From: Xanthostigma xanthostigma
Taxonomy: Eukaryota; Arthropoda; Insecta; Raphidioptera; Raphidiidae
Assembly (NCBI GenBank): GCA_963575645.1
Contig: OY754466.1
Coordinates: forward strand, 36,798,001 to 36,862,000
Direction: 5' to 3'
DNA: 64,000 bases
The notes under the pieces were generated by a model. It searched no databases and was not told the origin of the DNA. It saw only the letters and a program-made list of their open reading frames with translations. The position numbers were made by a program, and so were the translations under genes. Shown in pieces: positions 11,609-22,300 of the stretch (positions are counted from its first letter, which is position 1; every line of letters begins with the position of its first letter).

Positions 11609-11818
11609 GGCCTAGTTTATATGAGAGGCGTTCAACGCGCGTTGGCCCAACGCGCGTTTACAATTTCTATACAATTGTATATAACTGTTTATATGATAAC
11701 GCGCGTTCAACGCGCCGCCAACGCGCGTTATCATATAAACGGTTCTGTACAATTGTATAGAAACTGTAAACGCACGTTGGGCCAACGCGCGTTGAACGCC
11801 TCTCATATAAACTAGGCC
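11609..11818. mobile_element. 210-bp hairpin MITE with nested CGCG palindromes
   Basis: Termini GGCCTAGTTTATATGAGAG / CTCTCATATAAACTAGGCC. Inward lie inverted ACGCGCGTT blocks, an ACAATTGTATA pair and a TTATATGATAACGCGCGTT pair around a GGCG centre. Nearly the whole element is self-complementary. It lies 31 bp after the 77-bp palindrome. Confidence 0.8.
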
Positions 11819-12004
11819 TAGAATTAAATAATTTAATATTAAATAATAAATTTAAATAATCCAATGAATCAGTGACAAATGTAATTTTATGGAACCCTGG
11901 TGACTTTTTCACGAACTCACTTTAGGAATCTTTGTCCTATTGCACATCTGTACATAGAAATCGGTCCAGTAGTTAAGGAGGAAATTGCGACTTAAAAAAC
12001 TTGT

Positions 12005-12335
12005 CGAACCTGGATAAGCAACAGTTCAAGGGACTGCGATCCCTTTTTCGCCTATGGAGTCACTAACCCGAATTTCTAAATTACATAGGTACAGGAGTGG
12101 TATTTCTCACTTATAGAGGTCTATAAAAACTATACAAAAACAATATTAGAATTAGTTCAGCTATTTATGACTCTTTCTTTAATTTCGTGGAACTATTATT
12201 ACGTTCGACTATATCGCTTATAGAGGTAGGTACACGCAAGTAGTATAGTTTCAGTTATAGAGGTCCATGAGTGAAAAACGTCTTTCTCTTATAGAGGTTT
12301 ATGTTTCTCACTTATAGAGGGTTACAAAGACTGGA
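12005..12335. repeat. dispersed repeat with 'CTTATAGAGGT' motifs
   Basis: The short motif TTATAGAGGT recurs about five times. The whole segment (GTACAGGAGTGG, TAAAAACTATACAAAA, TTCAGCTATTTATGACTC, GAGTGAAAAA) matches 32430-32720 in the same order and orientation. Two copies of one dispersed family. Confidence 0.65.
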
Positions 12336-13048
12336 AATTACTCTCACTTATAGCCATATTCTCCGAGCCTAAGTAGTTATTTACTCTGTTCATTTGTTTT
12401 ATTTCTTCGAATGAATATGGGGATAATTCAATTCACCAAGCATAATTATGTTTACTGCAGGTATAGATCTATTCTGTCCAAATTCTCGGGAATAAATATT
12501 TATTCGCCTGACAAAATAATAATGGCCGCCACATAGATTATAATACCTAACCTATAAACGTGGAGTATTATATCTGCAGTTGCTCTTGTCAATTTATTTA
12601 TGTATTGTTTATTAGCCTTTTGTGAAATGTATAGTTAAAAACATTAAAGTTAGTGGAAGTTTTGTGTGCTATTGGGTTAGGATAAAACATTATTATTTTA
12701 ATGAAACTTTTTTTTGATGCTAAAACTAACGCCATCAGTAAGATTTTTGGGCGAACGTCACAATATTCATCAAAAATACGAAGGAGTATAGTGCAGTGTG
12801 TATTTATTCTTCAACTAACTATTTTACCTGATAATTTGGTTGGTGAATTGAAAGTAAATTTTATTGTAACGAATAAATTTGTTCCAAGATTAGTAATTTC
12901 TATCTTTACCTAATAGTGTTCGATGAAAATGGCCATTAGAGAGTTTTCTCGCTTATCCAGTTCTCACTCACTCAGCTTTGACTGTATAGTTAGCAGAGAC
13001 ATACTTTCGAAGGGCACTGTATCAGTGTATATTTACTGTTGGTTACAG

Positions 13049-13220
13049 ATTGTATCCGTTCCTGCAGAAATACTACAGTAAGCACGCCGAACATGACGAC
13101 GGTCATCACGAGAAGGGTCATGGAGCGGCGATATCGGCACTCACACTGCTCGCATTCCTGTTCTTTCTCAGCATCCTGCAACAGTGTATAAGGGAGCACA
13201 TGGCCGCCATGAACGCCCAG
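13049..13220 (+). CDS. single-pass membrane protein gene, exon 2 (membrane span)
   Basis: Preceded by the acceptor TGGTTACAG and followed by CCCAG|GTAAAC. It enters in phase 2 and leaves in phase 0. It encodes LYPFLQKYYSKH, then a His/Asp-rich linker (AEHDDGHHEKGHG), then a hydrophobic span AISALTLLAFLFFLSILQQC (about residues 88-107) and a charged end, REHMAAMNAQ. The sharp drop in stop codons, higher G+C and a single well-formed transmembrane helix mark this as real coding sequence. Topology is not certain: the flanking residues give no clear positive-inside bias. I recognise no named family; the span resembles uncharacterised insect single-pass proteins. A minus-strand ORF across the same bases is a shadow. 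Confidence 0.8.
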
Positions 13221-13428
13221 GTAAACAACATTTATAAATGTATTATAGCGCACAGAACGCCGGCCAAGTTCTTGTAAAGCACTCGGCTATATTTATACGA
13301 ACCATTTCGAGCCATTTTCGAACGCCCGCTAAATCCACGCTCCGAGGTTAAACGCGTATTATGCAATCCTAGTACTTCAAGAAGTGAAAATATTATGTAA
13401 TTTTAACATCTATTTCCACTAGCAGATT

Positions 13429-13925
13429 TGGAATGGTAAAAATCGGTCAAGTGCAAGTCAGACTCGCATGGAGAGGGTTTCGTACTATTTCGTTTTCCGT
13501 CAGAATTTTTAGATTTAAGATTTTCGTTTAGGTCTTCCTGTAAACTTTATACCCTATTTTTTTCAAAAGTTTAGGAGAAAGGGAGAGAGAATGCAGCTCA
13601 ATTTTCGTATATTTTCTTTAATATTTGTTGAACTATGAATTTTAAAATTATAAAAAAAATATATTTGTATTTCTCACAATATATGCTGCTTTATTTGATA
13701 TGTTACAGGATACATTTGACTTTTTTTTAATTTGACCTCAAAATTAACTCCCAAAATCGGAATTCGTTTATTTACGCTCTACGCCAGTGATTAGGTATTT
13801 TAAATTTATATATGTAGCAAATTTTGTCCAATTCGGAAAAAATAAACTGTGACAGACGGACAGACAGACAGAGTGTTGCTATAAGGGTTCCATTTTTTCA
13901 TCGGATGTACGGAACCTTAAAAATG
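13429..13925 (+). repeat. 'AATCGGTCAAGTGC...GGAACCTT' dispersed repeat
   Basis: Starts AAAATCGGTCAAGTGCAAGT and ends with a GACAGACGGACAGACAGACA run, AAGGGTTCC and ACGGAACCTTAAAA. This family is widespread in insect genomes. An inverted relative lies at 16299-16632. Confidence 0.6.
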
Positions 13926-14636
13926 GATGTAAGTGAGAAATTAAATATTATTCAGGAAATTAAGATGTAGTAAAACACGGACAAAAGATATCAAGTTATA
14001 AAAGGAAAACTTTACTGAGAGGAAAATAAAGAGCAACTCATTCTTATTTAATTTAAATTGTTTTTTCTGGAAAATAATAATATGCAGAAAAAACAACAGT
14101 TAATAATAAATTCTTGTTAATGTAATCAATCGTGTTATAAAGTTCCTAACTAAGATTTAGTAGATATAAGTTATATTTCCTCAGTGTTTTTAAAACATTT
14201 AATTAAAAGTTTTTAATCAGCAAATAAATAACTCTTTTTGTTGTATTCTCTTTGTTTTCAACAGCGATAAAATTATGATTAAAATTATTTTATAAATAAA
14301 ATAGCGCCGCGATGCGGTAAGGTTATGCTTTCAACCTAAGTTTTGGTTTTTTAAACCTAATAGAATTGCACGTAGAGTTGCTAGGTGTCCGACTTTTTAC
14401 GGTCGTGCCCGGCCTGTCCGGCTTATGTTAGAATTCTGGTCTGTGTACTTTTAATTAGGTATAGACTTTGTGATATTTTTAAGAGTTTGAAATTGTTATT
14501 TTTCAATAAAGATCATTTTGTTTTTATTCAAAAGAATGGATTTTTTTTACCAACATTGCCAGGCCGAAGATAACTTGTAGGCGGGCCGCGGGTATGACAT
14601 GCCTGCTGTAGATCTACTATTATTTCTCTTTTTCAG

Positions 14637-14915
14637 GTAAATACCATGACGGCAGGGACAGGCATGGGTACAACAGCGGCAGGTGTATTCAAAAGGACTC
14701 TTCCGGCCAGTTCTCGTCAGCAGCCACAGTACCCCAAACAAGAAAAAGGAGATCCCGGTGATACAAATGAAATTTCAACTAAATTGATATCCAACGCTAA
14801 ATATAAACGTACAACTTCAGCCCTGCAAATTGTTAACACGCAATTGCCCGAAATAAATGAAGAACCAAAAATCTATATGAAAATACCTGTCAAAAAACCG
14901 CATGTAAACGATTAA
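14637..14915 (+). CDS. single-pass membrane protein gene, exon 3 (C-terminal)
   Basis: Acceptor CTTTTTCAG|GTAAATACC, phase 0, terminating in TAA at 14913-14915. It encodes a polar tail of 92 residues. A Gly/Thr-rich start (MTAGTGMGTTAAG) is followed by a basic, Pro/Gln-containing linker (SSRQQPQYPKQEKG) and a Lys-rich end, KIPVKKPHVND. No catalytic motif was seen, so the tail may be a cytoplasmic or extracellular low-complexity domain. The first internal ATG (14646) is not a start, because the frame is open back to the acceptor and joins exon 2 in phase. A candidate poly(A) signal AATAAA lies at 15153-15158. Confidence 0.75.
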   Translation, partial: VNTMTAGTGMGTTAAGVFKRTLPASSRQQPQYPKQEKGDPGDTNEISTKLISNAKYKRTTSALQIVNTQLPEINEEPKIYMKIPVKKPHVND

Positions 14916-14944
14916 CTTATCGTAAAATAATAATATTATTCTGG

Positions 14945-15305
14945 CTATTATCAGGGCTATCTTTAGGTGTAAGCCGACCGGGCTTGGACCCAGGGACCCC
15001 CAGACATTAGGGTCCCCCTAACATTCAAGACCTCGAAAATATGCAAAATTGAAATGTAGTAGTAGTTGAAACATTTTATTTGAAAAAATCATTTACGTAG
15101 TTAAAATAATTTAATAATAAGATATAGTCACCGTAATTAATTTTTTGAATTAAATAAAATATAAAAATAAAAATGCATGATAAAAAGAGCCTATTAAAAT
15201 ATTCATGAACATTGGTCTTCTATTGACCCATTACGAATTCCTTAAACAGACCTCCAAGCTTTTTTCGGCCCAGGGCCTAACATGTTCCAAAGACGGCCCT
15301 AGCTA
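14945..15305. mobile_element. 'AGGGC..TCTTT' element with inverted ends
   Basis: The left end is CAGGGCTATCTTTAGG and the right end is CCAAAGACGGCCCTAGC. Imperfect inverted GGGCC-type ends enclose an AT-rich core. Non-autonomous repeat; superfamily not assigned. Confidence 0.4.
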
Positions 15306-15321
15306 TTACAGTAAACGTAAC

Positions 15322-15710
15322 CTGGCTTGCACAAAGGATTGTCAAAAAATTTGATTTGGTAATAGCCTTAGATTGTGAATAACATATTTCTCTATATAAA
15401 AAGCATAGTAGAGTTTTAAATCGATCCTACTCGAAAAATAATTGATCAATTGAAACGATATTTTTTTTAAACGGTGTTCACGCGTATTTAGCATAGTTTT
15501 GTGCACAACATTTTCCTACGCATTTTGATTAAATTTAGCATCAAAAGGGTTATTTTTCTACGATCAGTCATTTCTATTTCTGTTTGTACAATCTAATGTT
15601 CAACATGATAGGGACTTTCACAACGACATTATACTGCTCTTTTATGAATAAAAAACACAATCTAAGGTCATCTCAAATCAATTTTTTGACGTTTTGTGCA
15701 ACTCAACAGC
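15322..15710. mobile_element. shorter member of the 706-bp TIR family
   Basis: Begins CTGGCTTGCACAAAGGATTG and contains GTAGAGTTTTAAATCGAT plus an AATTGATCAATTGAAACG block, both shared with 22301-23006. It ends with an inverted ATTTTTTGACG...TGCAACTCA terminus. About 390 bp. Confidence 0.6.
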
Positions 15711-15791
15711 AGTGATGTTTCCATCTATGGATTTAGAACAAATTGTCACATTTTCAAGTTCAATTTTTTTCTATTTCTCTACCTCTAGTCA

Positions 15792-16286
15792 GTGCCGGAT
15801 TAACCTATAAGCAAAGTAAGCAATTGCTTAGGGCATCATGTCTCAAGGGGCACCAAAAATCTCAGAAATGAAAAGTACCTCAACCTCAACTTTTGTCATG
15901 TTCTTAAAAATTTGATCTACTGATATAAAACTATCTTTATAGAAGTTTAAAGTAAATAATAATTTATTTTTGAAAATGAACATTTTTTAACTTTAAAGTT
16001 TTGTAACTTTTTTTCAATTAACTGATAAAAATGCTTAAGAACCGATTTTATAGACAGTAAAATTTTCAATGATAGCATTGATTGTGAAATTAAATTTTTC
16101 CTCTAAAATTCTCTGCTTTTCAACTTTTTTCTGTCAATTTTAAGCTTATGATATTCACAATTTGAAAAAAAAAATTTAAACGCACTTAACATGACAGAGA
16201 CAGATATTAGAATTATTAGACTGCTGTTAGACATGAGGGTACATGGCAAGAAATGCTTAGGGCATCAAGGAGTTTTAATCCGGCAC
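15792..16286. mobile_element. 495-bp element with GTGCCGGATTAA inverted ends
   Basis: GTGCCGGATTAA (15792-15803) and TTAATCCGGCAC (16275-16286) are perfect inverted termini. The subterminal 'GCTTAGGGCATCA' occurs in direct orientation near both ends. No ORF of note. Confidence 0.6.
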
Positions 16287-16298
16287 AGCCTCTAGTCC

Positions 16299-16632
16299 TT
16301 TTTAGGGTTCCATACCCGAATCGCCCAACGGAACCCTATTACTAAGCCTCCGCTGTCCGTTCGTCTGTCTGTTTGTCAGCTGGCTGTATCTCATGAACCG
16401 TAATAGAGTTGAAATTTTCACAGAGTGCGTATTTCTATTGCCGTTATAACAACAAATAATGAAAAACCAAGATGGCGTATTTCAAAATGGCCGCCTTACA
16501 ACTAAAACAAAATCTCCAGTTAAGCTGGTATTGGTTACGCATGTAAAACGTATATACATAGTGTTATATCTTGTATGATGGTACGGAACCCTTCGTGTGC
16601 GAGACCGACTCGCATTTGAACGGTTTTTTGTT
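16299..16632 (-). repeat. inverted relative of the GGTTCC/GGAACC repeat
   Basis: TTAGGGTTCCATACCC, then CTGTCCGTTCGTCTGTCTG, CTCATGAACCGTAATAG and ACGGAACCCTTCG...GACTCGCATTTGAACGG. Same family as 13429-13925, opposite strand. Confidence 0.6.
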
Positions 16633-16639
16633 ATCGCTT

Positions 16640-18477
16640 GCCCTAGAGTTAGACTTGCTTCTCTCCTGTTTATATTATATTCTCACAACGTTCTTGATCA
16701 ACTTTCCTCCTTTCTATATTATACACTCTTCTTTTCACCCCTTCCAATATAACCTCCCCTACATTGACGTATTTCTGGATTGAGAATTTATTGGAGACGA
16801 GACAGTAATCCATTTCAGTTGACATTTTCTTTTATTAGTTCTTTAACTAATTTTCTACGTCAGCCATTATTTTACTTTGCAATGTAGAACTACAGATGTG
16901 TTTATTTTAACTTCCCAGTACATTTTTTGTAAAACAAGACTTTAAAAAGTAGATTTTAAACAAAATCTCACCAATAAAAAGTAATATCTACTTCTTTAAA
17001 ATGTCAATCAAAGCGTGCCAGCGTAATTTTGATCCGAAAGAATTGTTTTTAAAATTGGTCAAGCCGTTTATTTGTTTAAACAAAAATACTACAAAAAGTA
17101 GATATACCTACGAAATTTGGTGAATAAAAAATTATGTCGACTTCGTTAGTTGCCAATCGAAGCGTATTAACGTTAGTACGTTCCAAAAAAAAACTTATTA
17201 AAATCGGTCTAGCCATTTATATATTTTTTTAAACAAAAATACTGCAAGAAGGGTATTTTAGACGAAATCTCGCGACTAAAAAAATGTTATTGACTTTGTT
17301 AGAATGTGAAGCAAAGTGTATTAACGTCAATATGATCAATTTTTTTAAAACAAAACTGCACTTAAGAATCCTAATAAAATGACTAATACATTTACTTTTA
17401 TTCTATACTGAGCATAGGAATAAAATCGCAAGCGAACTATTAGGGTGCAAAGATATACTTCTGTCTTTTTTTACGCCGTAAGCACTGCTTAAGAAATTTC
17501 TAAATTTCCCCTTCCTGAGCCAAAAACTGGGTACGCCCATGTTAATGTCATAGAACTAGACAAAGTTTTTGAAACAGAGATACTTTATTCAGATTGAATG
17601 CAAGTACAACAACCAATCCTATCATCGGAGAAATCAGGGAATTACATCGAAGAAAGAGACGTAGATATATTTTCGATACGCCTTGTTGCGTTCATTCACC
17701 GCACATTGAGTAGATAGGTAATGATTCATATAGTTAATTAATAGATATATGAACTAATATTAATTCAGCTTGTATATAGATTAGGGTTTATAGACATTGT
17801 TTTTATACCATAGAAATTAAATTAATTATGGCTGACTTTTGTACTGAATTTAAAAGTTTTGGAAAAGTCGATGACAGGATGAAATTTTATAAAATATGTC
17901 TAGCATTAAAATATTTATTTGTTTCCAAAATATAATCATCTTAGTTTATTGTTTTGGTTATTAATATAAACCTTAATTTAAATTTATTAAATATTACCTA
18001 ATAAATATTTATTTAAAAAAATACGTACCTATATGATAATGAATTAAATAAACACATTTTTAAATTTTTCCCGACTAAAAAGTGTTTTTAAATCTAAGGA
18101 TCTTGAAATACAATAAAAGATATGGAACGATAATTTTTTTTATGTAGGTATAGGTGTCTAATTCAATTTCTAAAGCATCTGCATAGTAAGTCGAAAAGTT
18201 CATTTAAACAAACTGTCTAAAGCGCACCTCGGCCTTTAAAGTGGTTTAAATTATTTTTTTTCTATCATTTGAAATTTTTTCGATTGTTAGCATTGAATAT
18301 CTTTTTTTTCTTAATTTCTATTTTTAAAAGTAAAAGTATCTGAAATTTCTAAATACATCGTAAAAATAAAAAAAAATCAAATAATAGAAGAAAAAACAAT
18401 TTTATCTAGGCCTCTTTAAGGGTTTATCCTACCGCATTTAGGGCCATATATTTTTATGAAATTTTTATAATTTGATG
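16640..18477. other. intergenic, no gene seen
   Basis: AT-rich. A loosely repeated 'AAACAAAAATACT.CAA' / 'AAATCTCG' pattern (about 16945-17280) suggests a decayed tandem repeat. No coding segment recognised. Confidence 0.4.
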
Positions 18478-18570
18478 AATGAACAAAAATATATCCAAAT
18501 TCGGATCGAAACGTCAATTGGTTTATTAGTTAATTGTTAATAAATTGTTTGAAAAATTATAGTCGCAAAT
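18478..18570. repeat. fragment of the 'CGGATCGAAACGTC' family
   Basis: ATATATCCAAATTCGGATCG...AACGTCAATTGG followed by TTGAAAAATT and TTTTATTTAT. It matches the cores at 33650-33745, 35536-35815 and both arms of 25908-26330. Confidence 0.45.
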
Positions 18571-18576
18571 TTTATT
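18571..18576 (-). terminator. candidate poly(A) signal for the homeobox gene
   Basis: TTTATT on the plus strand (AATAAA on the minus strand), about 95 bp downstream of the stop codon of the H2.0-like gene. Confidence 0.35.
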
Positions 18577-18669
18577 TATACAAAAAAAATATCATTATTT
18601 TAAAGAATAATTTCTCATAACCTCGGATAATATAGGTACATAACATGGATGCTTACTTCCAGAATATTT

Positions 18670-18998
18670 TTAATCTTGATTTGTAATTGTTGTTGTCGAA
18701 CATCCAGAATCTAAGTCGTCTCGTTGTGTTGAGTCAGCTACTTGCGCGATCATTTTAGAATGCCGCCATTTCATACGACGGTTCTGGAACCACACTTTGA
18801 CTTGAGCATCTGTCAGTCCTAAAGTGGCCGCCAGTTGACGTCGATCAGGTTTCGTTATATATTTTTGCAACTGAAATCTTCTTTCAAGTCCTTTCCTTTG
18901 AAGATTGCTGAAAACGGCTCTTGACCAAGAACGTTTCCGTTTTGGTTCTAAATTTAATGTATTTTGTGGTGGCGATCGATGCGATGCCAATACAATAT
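18670..18998 (-). CDS. H2.0: H2.0/HLX-class homeobox gene, exon 3 (homeodomain)
   Basis: Third exon of a three-exon minus-strand gene (21731-21590, 20516-20391, 18998-18670; 597 nt, 198 aa). The acceptor TTTTTATAG|ATATTG joins in phase 1. It encodes the homeodomain (about residues 112-171): SWSRAVFSNLQRKGLE in helix 1, QKYITKPDRRQLAATLGL around helix 2, and the recognition helix DAQVKVWFQNRRMKWRHSK with W48, F49, N51 and R53. The order and residues match the H2.0/HLX class and differ from Dbx. This is a DNA-binding transcription factor, nuclear. In flies H2.0 is expressed in visceral mesoderm, and in mammals HLX acts in gut and blood; this is family knowledge. The C-terminal tail (27 aa, Asp/Ser/Thr-rich) is much shorter than usual, and at 198 aa the protein is well under the ~400-500 aa of fly and mammal relatives. 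Confidence 0.93.
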
Positions 18999-19106
18999 CT
19001 ATAAAAAAAGAAATAGAATTACACGTTCATATTTTCAGGATCTATACTATTTCCTACCTTAAATATCTGTTTACTTATCATTTTAAATCCACTGTTCCTG
19101 CAAGGG

Positions 19107-19262
19107 CGTAGATATGGGGAGGTACAGGGGGTAATTACCCCTCCCCCCAGGATTTTACCACGACCGCAGGCACCCAGCCACAACAGACGAAAAAAGACCT
19201 TTTTGTTGCGGAAATGAAAGGACTTTTTTTTGCTCACCAAATGTGCACGCGACAAAATTTTT
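19107..19262. repeat. dispersed repeat in intron 2 of the homeobox gene
   Basis: Contains AAGGGCGTAGATATGGGGAG, CACCCAGCCACAACAGACG and GCGGAAATGAAAGGAC. Related to the window start (1-130) and, inverted, to 28440-28500. Confidence 0.45.
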
Positions 19263-20070
19263 CAAGTTTGGTTGTTAAAAAAAAGGTCATTCGTGTTAAT
19301 AAATCTTGTCAAAGAATAGGTACAGCGCGTTTACTTTATTTTTTGCTGGGAAAGAACACAGTAATAAATTATTGTATTCTTTAATTAGGTTAACTCAAAA
19401 ATACAAAATGATTAAAATTTCAAAGATTTGTTTTTTTTAATGATATACATAATATCTCAAATTTTGAACATTATGGAGTTTGATTTTTGAAAAAATTAAA
19501 TTAAAAATGTATTTTTAATACATGCAATCAAATGGCAGTCAATGAAAATAGTGACATAAAACAACATAAAATCAAATGTAAGTCATGATAGGATTAATTT
19601 TAAAACTAACTACGCTCTGAAATATCCATTTTCAAAGTTAATATAGAAAAAAAATAGAATTTTTCTCTGTACTAGTAATGAGAAACTAATTAAACAAAAC
19701 ACAAAGATCCCGATTTAGTGAGTTTTACAATAATTTCAATAAGTAAGTGGCAACAACGCTTGCTCTTCTTCGCTTGTGTTCTCTTAAAGGTAGGGAAAAA
19801 AGTGTGTAGGTGGGAGTGTTTATCTCTTGCACTGTCCAATAGTACACTAAGTGAAAGCAAGAGCGATCTATGTGTAAGTGAGAAAGAAAATGCATTGTTG
19901 CCAATATACCTTTGCCCAAGTTAAAATGTATCATCTCTAAATAAATCTGACGAATGTATATTATTGTGAACACCAAATATAAAATTAGGAGGCCTGTGAA
20001 TAACATAGAGTTTTTCCCGTACCGTGTACCCCGCAAAAGTGCGTACCCAACCTCCTTAAACAACTATCTA

Positions 20071-20328
20071 AAGACCGCTGCACACGAGACTGGGATTTGT
20101 GCTGACTGTCGTGCTGACTGGATTTCTAAATTAGACTCGGAGCTATTTTTTGTGCTTGTTTCGCTGCTCGTTTTTAGCAAGAACCAATCAGAAAACAGTA
20201 ACAACAGTGTGTGTTCTGTTCAGAGACAATAAACGTTCACTTTTGTTAACATTAGAACTATCAGTGCGTGCGCGCCAAAATCATCTAGAAATCTAGCGCC
20301 AAAATCAGCCTCGTGTACAACGGCCTTT
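20071..20328. mobile_element. MITE, AAGGCCG-type inverted ends
   Basis: AAGACCGCTGCACACGAG at the left and CTCGTGTACAACGGCCTTT at the right are inverted. The core has AGCAAGAACCAATCAG. The larger family member at 31101-31522 shares both ends and the core. It lies inside intron 2 of the homeobox gene. Confidence 0.6.
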
Positions 20329-20390
20329 AGATATAGGTATTGCTTCGTTTCCTGGCAGCTGGCATCATTTCGAAAATTGAAAACACTCAC

Positions 20391-20516
20391 TTGTTTTGGA
20401 TCCGCTAGGTCGAATGGGTTTCGGAACATGTATAATGTGACCACTTGGTGTTCTCCCTGAATAACCGGAGCATACTTCGACTACTGGATACGGTAGGCGG
20501 CATGGATGATTAACCT
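20391..20516 (-). CDS. H2.0: H2.0/HLX-class homeobox gene, exon 2
   Basis: A 126-nt exon, acceptor ATATTTTAG|AGGTTAATC, donor AAAACAA|GTGAGT, phase 1 on both sides. It encodes EVNHPCRLPYPVVEVCSGY then SGRTPSGHIIHVPKPIRPSG, a linker between the eh1 motif and the homeodomain. The alternative acceptor 2 bp downstream would put a stop codon in frame, which fixes the choice. Both joins restore one open frame through all three exons. No domain is recognised in this exon itself. Confidence 0.82.
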
Positions 20517-21149
20517 CTAAAATATTCAATTGATTTAAAAAACGTACATAGAAAATACGTGTAACGTTCTCATTACGTCAGATTTGATATTTTTCACATT
20601 GATAAAATAGACTATTACACCGTTTTTGAAAAGTGTTTTAAATGACTCCTAAAGCAATAAAGAAGTACTACAATTTTTATAAAAATATTTTATAACTGAA
20701 TTGTGCCATTAAAACGACTTTTAATTTATCATTATCAAAGATGGATGACGTCACAAATAGCGTCTAAATATGGGAAAAAATCGTACCCGAGGATTTTTTT
20801 TTGACACCTTTTAAGTATTTAAAATATAACACAAAACTCGACGCTATGTTTATATATTCTACATTATTGGTTTTGAAATATCAATTAGATAATAGAGTTA
20901 AAGAAGTCCAGTACGATAACTCGATGTGCCCAAATTTAAACTTTTTTTAAGTCATAGAAAACGCTAAATTTTGGCGTTCCAAAAAAAAAAAATTACGGAT
21001 AATTCACAAATTTCCTCAAAAATACGTAGAAAAAATGGAAGTACTTTTCATCTTTCACTGTCATTTTTTGAATCTAACCAAACAGAAATCACATATTCAC
21101 GTCATAGCAACTGGTGTAAAATTACTGTATTACTATACTTTGTATACAC

Positions 21150-21296
21150 GACCCCGTAATTGTTTTTTTAAAGAACTCCCCCAAACGACATCTCCTTTTC
21201 ACTGTGCAAAAAAACGCCATCGCATCGACACGACACCGTAATTGTTTTTTAAAGAGCTCCGCCCCAAGCACCTTCCCCTTTTTACTGAGAAAAAAA
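21150..21296. repeat. degenerate dimer related to the 83-bp satellite
   Basis: Two copies, about 85 bp apart, of CCGTAATTGTTTTTTTAAAG...CTCC...CTCC..TTTCACTGTG. This matches the GAATTGTTTTTTTAAAAACT...CCCGTTTCACTGCGAG unit of the array at 41795-42680. It lies in intron 1 of the homeobox gene. Confidence 0.55.
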
Positions 21297-21589
21297 TAAT
21301 AATTTATAGAAATCAAGTTTTTGCACTTAAAACAGCTAATACACTGTTAGGTATATAAAATAATTATTGTGTATTTTCAGTGGATATTTTGCACATCGAG
21401 TTATCGTACTCTAACAAATTTAAAGATATTCTCACCTTTTTTGACGTCAAAATTATAGCAAATTAAACCTAAATAAAAATAACATTCTATTCGACTCAGT
21501 ACTATTTTTAATTGAGGAATTTTTTAATGAAGATGTTTTTAAAGTGAAATATTTATAAACATTAAACAATTTCAATTAAATACACTTAC

Positions 21590-21731
21590 CGCCTCTACTT
21601 TTATCACGTGATTTGTCTGAGCTTATTTCATCAGATAAAATTCTATCGACTCCAAATTTTAATTGTGTTGACGTCACAGAATCTTGCGAGCGTAATTCAG
21701 TGCATGAATCAAGTTGTTCCATTTTACACAT
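21590..21731 (-). CDS. H2.0: H2.0/HLX-class homeobox gene, exon 1 (eh1 motif)
   Basis: First coding exon. The frame opens just after an in-frame TAA near 21801. The first ATG is at 21731 (MCKMEQLDSC), with a second at 21722 in a good context (AAAATGG); either may be used. The exon ends AGAGGCG|GTAAGT in phase 1. Residues 24-33 read LKFGVDRILS, an eh1/TN-type Groucho-corepressor-binding motif that also occurs near the N-terminus of H2.0/HLX proteins. This supports the assignment independently of the homeodomain. The following DEISSDKSRDKSRG is acidic/basic linker. Introns are about 1.07 kb and 1.39 kb and hold MITE and satellite-like repeats. Confidence 0.87.
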
Positions 21732-22300
21732 ATTTGTAACTTCTTTTCTATAATCCGCCGTACTTTTTATTTTATTTAAATTATAATGACACTTCCACAA
21801 TTAGTAATATATTTAAAACAATAAATAATACACAGTTTTGTAATTAACACTGGTGACCCATTTTATTTCGATTGGTTTTGTCGTGAACTCGAATTAAGAA
21901 TATATACATTTTTTCAAACAGCAGATAGTGTGTTTTGAAGAGTTTTATGACGTGTTTTATGTTCACTTAAATTCACGTAAACTAAATTTTTGCGCCATTT
22001 TGAAAATCGTATAACGTTCGATTGACAGAAGATGTTCACCGTTATATCTTTAATTAAGTTATCGATTGAGTGTTCAATTTTTAATGCAATTCTTCTTAAC
22101 GTAATCGTGAAGCTGATTCAATCCGTTTGGGTGTAACAGTAAGAATACTTAGCTAGTCTTTAACCAATGTTTAGAGTAACTGAGAGTGTTGTTTACCTCA
22201 TTCGGTTGTATGTTTATCTTTTAAAATCGTATAGAATCCAGTAGCGGAGAACAGTTAAAATATGCAGGGGTGTTAAAATTATAATCAATGTCAAACATCT

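Noticed and set aside
12701..12913. 70-codon + strand ORF starting MKLFFDAKTNAISKIF
   Set aside because: It begins with ATG and looks mildly protein-like, but it has no domain, lies in an intron and its composition is like the surrounding AT-rich DNA.
12990..13253. 87-codon minus-strand ORF
   Set aside because: Antisense shadow of exon 2 of the membrane-protein gene; the + strand has matching splice sites and phases.
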